Shown piece by piece: positions 20,528-30,478 of a stretch of 64,000 nucleotides of DNA. The notes under the pieces are model-generated. The model was not told where the DNA came from. It saw nothing but the letters and a program-made list of their open reading frames with translations, and ran no database searches. Made by a program: the position numbers and the translations under genes. Source of the DNA: Cladorhizidae sp. MBARI D1340-BT2. Taxonomy: Eukaryota; Porifera; Demospongiae; Poecilosclerida; Cladorhizidae. Location of the stretch: assembly GCA_028752905.1 (NCBI GenBank), contig JAQNBH010000004.1:667385-731384 (forward strand). Reading direction: 5' to 3'. Every line of letters starts with the position of its first letter. Within the stretch, counting starts at the first letter, position 1.

Positions 20528-23500
20528 AGCTTATTTATTAACCTGGGAGGTTTTTATTTAAAGTAATCACTTAACTATGCACACTGAAATCATTGTCCCA
20601 AGTCCCTCCTCTTTTTTCCTTATTCAGGGAAGAAAGAAGAAAAGAAACAAGGGTGGCTCGAGCTGGCCTTGAACTCTGCGCAAACCGACTTTCCGGGCCG
20701 TGCCACAGCCTGATGAGCCACCGAGCACCCACAGGTTATTCTCATCCATCTTCCGCCATTTAGACTCAATCAGTGTGCTTAATATTTGGTTTAATTAAAC
20801 TTATAAGCTGGATCCGGTGGATACAAATTGGGCACTCACATCAAAGGCTAGGGCAGGGGTGGGGCTGGGGTTCACAGCTAGAGCACTTCCAACAGCTTAT
20901 TTATTAACCTGGGAGGTTTTTATTTAAAGTAATCACTTAACTATGCACACTGAAATCATTGTCCCAAGTCCCTCCTCTTTTTTCCTTATTCAGGGAAGAA
21001 AGAAGAAAAGAAACAAGGGTGGCTCGAGCTGGCCTTGAACTCTGCGCAAACCGACTTTCCGGGCCGTGCCACAGCCTGATGAGCCACCGAGCACCCACAG
21101 GTTATTCTCATCCATCTTCCGCCATTTAGACTCAATCAGTGTGCTTAATATTTGGTTTAATTAAACTTATAAGCTGGATCCGGTGGATACAAATTGGGCA
21201 CTCACATCAAAGGCTAGGGCAGGGGTGGGGCTGGGGTTCACAGCTAGAGCACTTCCAACAGCTTATTTATTAACCTGGGAGGTTTTTATTTAAAGTAATC
21301 ACTTAACTATGCACACTGAAATCATTGTCCCAAGTCCCTCCTCTTTTTTCCTTATTCAGGGAAGAAAGAAGAAAAGAAACAAGGGTGGCTCGAGCTGGCC
21401 TTGAACTCTGCGCAAACCGACTTTCCGGGCCGTGCCACAGCCTGATGAGCCACCGAGCACCCACAGGTTATTCTCATCCATCTTCCGCCATTTAGACTCA
21501 ATCAGTGTGCTTAATATTTGGTTTAATTAAACTTATAAGCTGGATCCGGTGGATACAAATTGGGCACTCACATCAAAGGCTAGGGCAGGGGTGGGGCTGG
21601 GGTTCACAGCTAGAGCACTTCCAACAGCTTATTTATTAACCTGGGAGGTTTTTATTTAAAGTAATCACTTAACTATGCACACTGAAATCATTGTCCCAAG
21701 TCCCTCCTCTTTTTTCCTTATTCAGGGAAGAAAGAAGAAAAGAAACAAGGGTGGCTCGAGCTGGCCTTGAACTCTGCGCAAACCGACTTTCCGGGCCGTG
21801 CCACAGCCTGATGAGCCACCGAGCACCCACAGGTTATTCTCATCCATCTTCCGCCATTTAGACTCAATCAGTGTGCTTAATATTTGGTTTAATTAAACTT
21901 ATAAGCTGGATCCGGTGGATACAAATTGGGCACTCACATCAAAGGCTAGGGCAGGGGTGGGGCTGGGGTTCACAGCTAGAGCACTTCCAACAGCTTATTT
22001 ATTAACCTGGGAGGTTTTTATTTAAAGTAATCACTTAACTATGCACACTGAAATCATTGTCCCAAGTCCCTCCTCTTTTTTCCTTATTCAGGGAAGAAAG
22101 AAGAAAAGAAACAAGGGTGGCTCGAGCTGGCCTTGAACTCTGCGCAAACCGACTTTCCGGGCCGTGCCACAGCCTGATGAGCCACCGAGCACCCACAGGT
22201 TATTCTCATCCATCTTCCGCCATTTAGACTCAATCAGTGTGCTTAATATTTGGTTTAATTAAACTTATAAGCTGGATCCGGTGGATACAAATTGGGCACT
22301 CACATCAAAGGCTAGGGCAGGGGTGGGGCTGGGGTTCACAGCTAGAGCACTTCCAACAGCTTATTTATTAACCTGGGAGGTTTTTATTTAAAGTAATCAC
22401 TTAACTATGCACACTGAAATCATTGTCCCAAGTCCCTCCTCTTTTTTCCTTATTCAGGGAAGAAAGAAGAAAAGAAACAAGGGTGGCTCGAGCTGGCCTT
22501 GAACTCTGCGCAAACCGACTTTCCGGGCCGTGCCACAGCCTGATGAGCCACCGAGCACCCACAGGTTATTCTCATCCATCTTCCGCCATTTAGACTCAAT
22601 CAGTGTGCTTAATATTTGGTTTAATTAAACTTATAAGCTGGATCCGGTGGATACAAATTGGGCACTCACATCAAAGGCTAGGGCAGGGGTGGGGCTGGGG
22701 TTCACAGCTAGAGCACTTCCAACAGCTTATTTATTAACCTGGGAGGTTTTTATTTAAAGTAATCACTTAACTATGCACACTGAAATCATTGTCCCAAGTC
22801 CCTCCTCTTTTTTCCTTATTCAGGGAAGAAAGAAGAAAAGAAACAAGGGTGGCTCGAGCTGGCCTTGAACTCTGCGCAAACCGACTTTCCGGGCCGTGCC
22901 ACAGCCTGATGAGCCACCGAGCACCCACAGGTTATTCTCATCCATCTTCCGCCATTTAGACTCAATCAGTGTGCTTAATATTTGGTTTAATTAAACTTAT
23001 AAGCTGGATCCGGTGGATACAAATTGGGCACTCACATCAAAGGCTAGGGCAGGGGTGGGGCTGGGGTTCACAGCTAGAGCACTTCCAACAGCTTATTTAT
23101 TAACCTGGGAGGTTTTTATTTAAAGTAATCACTTAACTATGCACACTGAAATCATTGTCCCAAGTCCCTCCTCTTTTTTCCTTATTCAGGGAAGAAAGAA
23201 GAAAAGAAACAAGGGTGGCTCGAGCTGGCCTTGAACTCTGCGCAAACCGACTTTCCGGGCCGTGCCACAGCCTGATGAGCCACCGAGCACCCACAGGTTA
23301 TTCTCATCCATCTTCCGCCATTTAGACTCAATCAGTGTGCTTAATATTTGGTTTAATTAAACTTATAAGCTGGATCCGGTGGATACAAATTGGGCACTCA
23401 CATCAAAGGCTAGGGCAGGGGTGGGGCTGGGGTTCACAGCTAGAGCACTTCCAACAGCTTATTTATTAACCTGGGAGGTTTTTATTTAAAGTAATCACTT

Positions 23501-26500
23501 AACTATGCACACTGAAATCATTGTCCCAAGTCCCTCCTCTTTTTTCCTTATTCAGGGAAGAAAGAAGAAAAGAAACAAGGGTGGCTCGAGCTGGCCTTGA
23601 ACTCTGCGCAAACCGACTTTCCGGGCCGTGCCACAGCCTGATGAGCCACCGAGCACCCACAGGTTATTCTCATCCATCTTCCGCCATTTAGACTCAATCA
23701 GTGTGCTTAATATTTGGTTTAATTAAACTTATAAGCTGGATCCGGTGGATACAAATTGGGCACTCACATCAAAGGCTAGGGCAGGGGTGGGGCTGGGGTT
23801 CACAGCTAGAGCACTTCCAACAGCTTATTTATTAACCTGGGAGGTTTTTATTTAAAGTAATCACTTAACTATGCACACTGAAATCATTGTCCCAAGTCCC
23901 TCCTCTTTTTTCCTTATTCAGGGAAGAAAGAAGAAAAGAAACAAGGGTGGCTCGAGCTGGCCTTGAACTCTGCGCAAACCGACTTTCCGGGCCGTGCCAC
24001 AGCCTGATGAGCCACCGAGCACCCACAGGTTATTCTCATCCATCTTCCGCCATTTAGACTCAATCAGTGTGCTTAATATTTGGTTTAATTAAACTTATAA
24101 GCTGGATCCGGTGGATACAAATTGGGCACTCACATCAAAGGCTAGGGCAGGGGTGGGGCTGGGGTTCACAGCTAGAGCACTTCCAACAGCTTATTTATTA
24201 ACCTGGGAGGTTTTTATTTAAAGTAATCACTTAACTATGCACACTGAAATCATTGTCCCAAGTCCCTCCTCTTTTTTCCTTATTCAGGGAAGAAAGAAGA
24301 AAAGAAACAAGGGTGGCTCGAGCTGGCCTTGAACTCTGCGCAAACCGACTTTCCGGGCCGTGCCACAGCCTGATGAGCCACCGAGCACCCACAGGTTATT
24401 CTCATCCATCTTCCGCCATTTAGACTCAATCAGTGTGCTTAATATTTGGTTTAATTAAACTTATAAGCTGGATCCGGTGGATACAAATTGGGCACTCACA
24501 TCAAAGGCTAGGGCAGGGGTGGGGCTGGGGTTCACAGCTAGAGCACTTCCAACAGCTTATTTATTAACCTGGGAGGTTTTTATTTAAAGTAATCACTTAA
24601 CTATGCACACTGAAATCATTGTCCCAAGTCCCTCCTCTTTTTTCCTTATTCAGGGAAGAAAGAAGAAAAGAAACAAGGGTGGCTCGAGCTGGCCTTGAAC
24701 TCTGCGCAAACCGACTTTCCGGGCCGTGCCACAGCCTGATGAGCCACCGAGCACCCACAGGTTATTCTCATCCATCTTCCGCCATTTAGACTCAATCAGT
24801 GTGCTTAATATTTGGTTTAATTAAACTTATAAGCTGGATCCGGTGGATACAAATTGGGCACTCACATCAAAGGCTAGGGCAGGGGTGGGGCTGGGGTTCA
24901 CAGCTAGAGCACTTCCAACAGCTTATTTATTAACCTGGGAGGTTTTTATTTAAAGTAATCACTTAACTATGCACACTGAAATCATTGTCCCAAGTCCCTC
25001 CTCTTTTTTCCTTATTCAGGGAAGAAAGAAGAAAAGAAACAAGGGTGGCTCGAGCTGGCCTTGAACTCTGCGCAAACCGACTTTCCGGGCCGTGCCACAG
25101 CCTGATGAGCCACCGAGCACCCACAGGTTATTCTCATCCATCTTCCGCCATTTAGACTCAATCAGTGTGCTTAATATTTGGTTTAATTAAACTTATAAGC
25201 TGGATCCGGTGGATACAAATTGGGCACTCACATCAAAGGCTAGGGCAGGGGTGGGGCTGGGGTTCACAGCTAGAGCACTTCCAACAGCTTATTTATTAAC
25301 CTGGGAGGTTTTTATTTAAAGTAATCACTTAACTATGCACACTGAAATCATTGTCCCAAGTCCCTCCTCTTTTTTCCTTATTCAGGGAAGAAAGAAGAAA
25401 AGAAACAAGGGTGGCTCGAGCTGGCCTTGAACTCTGCGCAAACCGACTTTCCGGGCCGTGCCACAGCCTGATGAGCCACCGAGCACCCACAGGTTATTCT
25501 CATCCATCTTCCGCCATTTAGACTCAATCAGTGTGCTTAATATTTGGTTTAATTAAACTTATAAGCTGGATCCGGTGGATACAAATTGGGCACTCACATC
25601 AAAGGCTAGGGCAGGGGTGGGGCTGGGGTTCACAGCTAGAGCACTTCCAACAGCTTATTTATTAACCTGGGAGGTTTTTATTTAAAGTAATCACTTAACT
25701 ATGCACACTGAAATCATTGTCCCAAGTCCCTCCTCTTTTTTCCTTATTCAGGGAAGAAAGAAGAAAAGAAACAAGGGTGGCTCGAGCTGGCCTTGAACTC
25801 TGCGCAAACCGACTTTCCGGGCCGTGCCACAGCCTGATGAGCCACCGAGCACCCACAGGTTATTCTCATCCATCTTCCGCCATTTAGACTCAATCAGTGT
25901 GCTTAATATTTGGTTTAATTAAACTTATAAGCTGGATCCGGTGGATACAAATTGGGCACTCACATCAAAGGCTAGGGCAGGGGTGGGGCTGGGGTTCACA
26001 GCTAGAGCACTTCCAACAGCTTATTTATTAACCTGGGAGGTTTTTATTTAAAGTAATCACTTAACTATGCACACTGAAATCATTGTCCCAAGTCCCTCCT
26101 CTTTTTTCCTTATTCAGGGAAGAAAGAAGAAAAGAAACAAGGGTGGCTCGAGCTGGCCTTGAACTCTGCGCAAACCGACTTTCCGGGCCGTGCCACAGCC
26201 TGATGAGCCACCGAGCACCCACAGGTTATTCTCATCCATCTTCCGCCATTTAGACTCAATCAGTGTGCTTAATATTTGGTTTAATTAAACTTATAAGCTG
26301 GATCCGGTGGATACAAATTGGGCACTCACATCAAAGGCTAGGGCAGGGGTGGGGCTGGGGTTCACAGCTAGAGCACTTCCAACAGCTTATTTATTAACCT
26401 GGGAGGTTTTTATTTAAAGTAATCACTTAACTATGCACACTGAAATCATTGTCCCAAGTCCCTCCTCTTTTTTCCTTATTCAGGGAAGAAAGAAGAAAAG

Positions 26501-28014
26501 AAACAAGGGTGGCTCGAGCTGGCCTTGAACTCTGCGCAAACCGACTTTCCGGGCCGTGCCACAGCCTGATGAGCCACCGAGCACCCACAGGTTATTCTCA
26601 TCCATCTTCCGCCATTTAGACTCAATCAGTGTGCTTAATATTTGGTTTAATTAAACTTATAAGCTGGATCCGGTGGATACAAATTGGGCACTCACATCAA
26701 AGGCTAGGGCAGGGGTGGGGCTGGGGTTCACAGCTAGAGCACTTCCAACAGCTTATTTATTAACCTGGGAGGTTTTTATTTAAAGTAATCACTTAACTAT
26801 GCACACTGAAATCATTGTCCCAAGTCCCTCCTCTTTTTTCCTTATTCAGGGAAGAAAGAAGAAAAGAAACAAGGGTGGCTCGAGCTGGCCTTGAACTCTG
26901 CGCAAACCGACTTTCCGGGCCGTGCCACAGCCTGATGAGCCACCGAGCACCCACAGGTTATTCTCATCCATCTTCCGCCATTTAGACTCAATCAGTGTGC
27001 TTAATATTTGGTTTAATTAAACTTATAAGCTGGATCCGGTGGATACAAATTGGGCACTCACATCAAAGGCTAGGGCAGGGGTGGGGCTGGGGTTCACAGC
27101 TAGAGCACTTCCAACAGCTTATTTATTAACCTGGGAGGTTTTTATTTAAAGTAATCACTTAACTATGCACACTGAAATCATTGTCCCAAGTCCCTCCTCT
27201 TTTTTCCTTATTCAGGGAAGAAAGAAGAAAAGAAACAAGGGTGGCTCGAGCTGGCCTTGAACTCTGCGCAAACCGACTTTCCGGGCCGTGCCACAGCCTG
27301 ATGAGCCACCGAGCACCCACAGGTTATTCTCATCCATCTTCCGCCATTTAGACTCAATCAGTGTGCTTAATATTTGGTTTAATTAAACTTATAAGCTGGA
27401 TCCGGTGGATACAAATTGGGCACTCACATCAAAGGCTAGGGCAGGGGTGGGGCTGGGGTTCACAGCTAGAGCACTTCCAACAGCTTATTTATTAACCTGG
27501 GAGGTTTTTATTTAAAGTAATCACTTAACTATGCACACTGAAATCATTGTCCCAAGTCCCTCCTCTTTTTTCCTTATTCAGGGAAGAAAGAAGAAAAGAA
27601 ACAAGGGTGGCTCGAGCTGGCCTTGAACTCTGCGCAAACCGACTTTCCGGGCCGTGCCACAGCCTGATGAGCCACCGAGCACCCACAGGTTATTCTCATC
27701 CATCTTCCGCCATTTAGACTCAATCAGTGTGCTTAATATTTGGTTTAATTAAACTTATAAGCTGGATCCGGTGGATACAAATTGGGCACTCACATCAAAG
27801 GCTAGGGCAGGGGTGGGGCTGGGGTTCACAGCTAGAGCACTTCCAACAGCTTATTTATTAACCTGGGAGGTTTTTATTTAAAGTAATCACTTAACTATGC
27901 ACACTGAAATCATTGTCCCAAGTCCCTCCTCTTTTTTCCTTATTCAGGGAAGAAAGAAGAAAAGAAACAAGGGTGGCTCGAGCTGGCCTTGAACTCTGCG
28001 CAAACCGACTTTCC

Positions 28015-28030
28015 CCCTAGCCCTAGCCCT
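28015..28030. repeat. Telomere-like junction between satellite and PLE array
   Basis: CCCTAGCCCTAGCCCT joins the broken last satellite monomer to the broken first PLE unit. Read in PLE sense it is AGGGCTAGGGCTAGGG. It is absent from intact satellite monomers and from intact PLE units at the matching positions, apart from a 3-bp CCT overlap with the PLE. Confidence 0.8.
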
Positions 28031-28950
28031 GGTAGTGACAGTTCTTCAATGATCTGTACAATGTGCTTGGAGTCTTTGATGTGACTCTCTGCTTGCGATA
28101 CTAGTGGTTTCAGGAAATGGTCCATGAATGCAGACAGCTTCTCGGTTGGGCCGCTGCATCCACTCACGATAGGTCGTACCCCGTGTGGGTTTTTGTGCAG
28201 CTTCTTGAGGAAGTATATCTGCTGCGTTCTGGTGTCTTTTGATAATTGTAGGTGCTCATGTGTGGGCAGATCGATGTAGCCCCTCGCAAACAGGGTGGAT
28301 GCGACATTGTTAATGATTTTGACCAGTTGTTGTGTGGGGTCGTGGCTGATTTCCTCGTAGATTAGTGTGTCGGACAGGTGTTCCATGCCAGCTGGGACGT
28401 ATTTGGTGGTGTCCTCGACGACAATGCAGGAACCTTTGTCAGCCTTTTTTATGACGATGTCATTGTTGTTGGCGAGTTCTGCCATTGCCATTCTCTCCTG
28501 ATGGTTCATGTTAAGGGTAAACTTTCCGAGTTGGACGTTGGCAAATTTGTGTGGCAATTGCTGTAGGTATTGTTCCACCTCTGGGGTGGCTTTTGGCGGT
28601 GCCCAATTGCTCTTGTGCCTATGAGGAAATGGCGATACATATTGTTTCCACTCTTCAGACTTGTTCTGCACGTATTGCTGCAGCCTGTAGCTCCTGGCAA
28701 GTCCTTGCAGGGCTTCAGCATAATTGTGGGGCCTCCTCAGGGAGGGTGCAAAGCCTAAGCCTTTGCTGAGTGTTTGGATCTGTGGATCCGTTAGATTGTG
28801 GCACGAGAGATTCACTATGTACGATTTGGCATTATCTTTCTTGTGTTGGGCAATTTTTTTCCTAGTGAGTTGGTGTCTCTTGTACCTTCTATTCCTGTTC
28901 TCTCTCACTTTTTTATTATTAGTTTTAGGCGAATTTGCAGTTACTGCCAA
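28031..28950 (-). pseudogene. Truncated PLE ORF2 (unit 0)
   Basis: It keeps the region before reverse transcriptase motif A (about residues 1-308, ending LSLPG). It is then cut at the telomere-like junction, 8 residues before the catalytic Asp. The frame continues into the satellite and stops at 27940, adding about 28 unrelated residues. It lacks motifs A, B and C and the GIY-YIG domain, so it cannot act as a reverse transcriptase. The loss is from the 3' side of the element, whereas incomplete reverse transcription normally removes the 5' side. Confidence 0.9.
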
Positions 28951-29975
28951 GTGGGTGGCCTGTAAGTGGGCCGGAAAACCGGCCTTGGTTGGAATGGTGT
29001 AGCACCCGGGTGCTGTACATTGGGGTAGCCTATCGGTGGCCTTGCGATTAGAGGAGGTCTTTGGAAGTAGGGTGCATGTTGCATTGGTGGAGCTTGCTGC
29101 ATTGGATTCCAGAGTGGTTGAAATGGTTGGGGCATGATGTTTTGATTGTATTGATGGTTAGGCCAGGGTGGTGGACATTGCATGTATGGCTGATACTGAG
29201 GCCAAGGGGCCATTGCCTGTGCAGCCTGATAGTTGGATTTAGGCTGTTGCTGCCACTGGGTCCGGTTTTTTCTGCCGGTTTTACCCTTTCTCGTATCTGT
29301 GGCCTGTTTGCCCTTTGCAATACCTTGTGGTGACTGTTTCAGGCTGTCTGATTTTTTTTGCTTGAGTGACTGTCTTTTATCATGGCTGCTTTGCAGGTTG
29401 TCTTTTGTTTTTTGGAGGTACATGGTGTGTTCTGCCCACTCGACTGCAGTGGCAGTATTCTGATGTTCGATGGCAGACATTTTGTCGTCGATTTCTTCCA
29501 TTTCCATTTGTAGATGTTCCTTGGTGGTCTCATAGTGTTGCTCAAGTGTGTGTAGCAATTCCTTTTCCGCATTTCTAATTACTTCTTTGAATTTTTTCTC
29601 CACCTCAGAGAGGTCTACCTTGAAGGCATAGCATTTCTTATTGATTGTCAAGCCCTTGGGGATGATGTCTTCCCTGATACATTGCTTAATGAAGTGAAGG
29701 TGAGATTCACACTTGTCCAATGAGGACTTGCTTCTTTTGTATTGCCTTCTGGTCTTGAGCAATTCTTCATATGGCTGTATTTTATCGATTACAATTTCAC
29801 TCTGCAGATTGGATCCAGAGGATACAACTTGGGTGCTCCCATGAAGGGCTAGAGCTGGGTTGGGGCTGGGGCCCACGGTTATGGGCCCAGCCGGAGCAAT
29901 ACCAACATTCTGCATTGTGCTATTATTACTGAAGTCAGAGCCTATTTTGGCCATGGACCTAGTTCTTCTGCTCAT
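28941..29975 (-). CDS. PLE ORF1 (unit 0)
   Basis: Complete ORF1 in the truncated unit. It differs from other copies by His350Tyr (base 29027). The start is taken as the first ATG (codon 34 of a frame that is open from 30074 with a GTG). The downstream ORF2 is broken, so this copy could only supply ORF1 protein. Confidence 0.75.
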   Translation of the reverse strand: MSRRTRSMAKIGSDFSNNSTMQNVGIAPAGPITVGPSPNPALALHGSTQVVSSGSNLQSEIVIDKIQPYEELLKTRRQYKRSKSSLDKCESHLHFIKQCIREDIIPKGLTINKKCYAFKVDLSEVEKKFKEVIRNAEKELLHTLEQHYETTKEHLQMEMEEIDDKMSAIEHQNTATAVEWAEHTMYLQKTKDNLQSSHDKRQSLKQKKSDSLKQSPQGIAKGKQATDTRKGKTGRKNRTQWQQQPKSNYQAAQAMAPWPQYQPYMQCPPPWPNHQYNQNIMPQPFQPLWNPMQQAPPMQHAPYFQRPPLIARPPIGYPNVQHPGATPFQPRPVFRPTYRPPTWQ

Positions 29976-30074
29976 GAAGAGCTTGTTATCTGCTGGTTGT
30001 TTGATGGCAGTTTTCTTTTTTTCTTTTCTTATTTTTGGCAGAGTTGTAATTTCATGCTTCGATAAACTTTTCAC

Positions 30075-30478
30075 AATTCAAATATTTCACCCTGGTCTGG
30101 CAGGGCTTCCTCAGTGAAATGAGAGAGAAGCACCCAGCAGAAAAGAGTGGTTTAAATAGACAAGAAAAAAATGAGTGAGTGACATAGTAATTGAGTAATC
30201 CTAAGTGGGTGAAGTGTATTAAAACCATGAGAGAGTAAACAGTGTATAGAATGCAAACAATTAAGTTAAGTACAGTGGGTGTGTGCATCTAAACAAGATC
30301 AGAGTCAAGAGTGTGTGGCAATATAGCTACTTAAATTAATTAAGCAAAGTAAATAATTAAGCAAAGGTAATTAATTAAGCAAAGTAAAAAATTAAGCAAA
30401 GGTAAATAATTAAGAATACAAAAAGTTCAGGCCGTAAAGCAGACTAAGCAAAGTAAATAATTAAACAAAGGTAATTAA
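30075..30478 (-). promoter_or_regulatory. PLE inter-unit spacer: 3' UTR and leader
   Basis: In element sense it starts with AT-rich tandem copies of a ~17-bp CTTTGCTTAATTATTTAC-like motif. These include a second, diverged copy of the end of ORF2 (30411-30444, repeating 30480-30513 at a 69-bp offset). Further on, TATTTAAA (about 30151-30158) is a possible TATA-like box. The leader ends with the CTGAGGA/GAAA hairpin just before ORF1. The same spacer recurs every 3859 bp. Promoter function is inferred. Confidence 0.5.
30084..30120 (-). other. Leader hairpin with hammerhead-like core halves
   Basis: In PLE sense ATTTCA pairs with TGAAAT, and CCCTG pairs with CAGGG around a CCAGAC loop. CTGAGGA lies before the inner stem and GAAA after it. 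CTGANGA-stem-GAAA is the order of the conserved halves around stem II of a hammerhead ribozyme, which many PLEs carry at this position. The matching cleavage site is not convincing: the best partner for stem I is preceded by UUG, not UH. It could be a decayed ribozyme or a plain structured leader. The copy for the next unit is at 33943-33979, and so on. Confidence 0.35.

Larger units (their letters stand above)
20226..28014. repeat. 366-bp satellite, ~21.3 copies
   Basis: This is a head-to-tail array with an exact 366-bp period. Monomer starts at ATTGTCCCAAG fall at 20226, 20592, 20958, 21324 and so on to 27912. By eye I found no differences between monomers. The last copy is cut after CGACTTTCC at 28014. 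Each monomer combines a tRNA-like SINE-type region and a fragment related to the ORF1 of the neighbouring Penelope-like element. Such uniformity means very recent amplification, strong homogenisation, or assembly copying. Copy number should be treated as uncertain. Confidence 0.95.

Noticed and set aside
20226..28014. CRISPR-like array
   Set aside because: The whole 366-bp unit is repeated without unique spacers, and the genome is eukaryotic.
29048..29320. 90-residue - strand frame inside ORF1, repeated in each unit
   Set aside because: It is a third-frame reading of the ORF1 Pro/Gln-rich tail with no domain. ORF1 itself explains the sequence.
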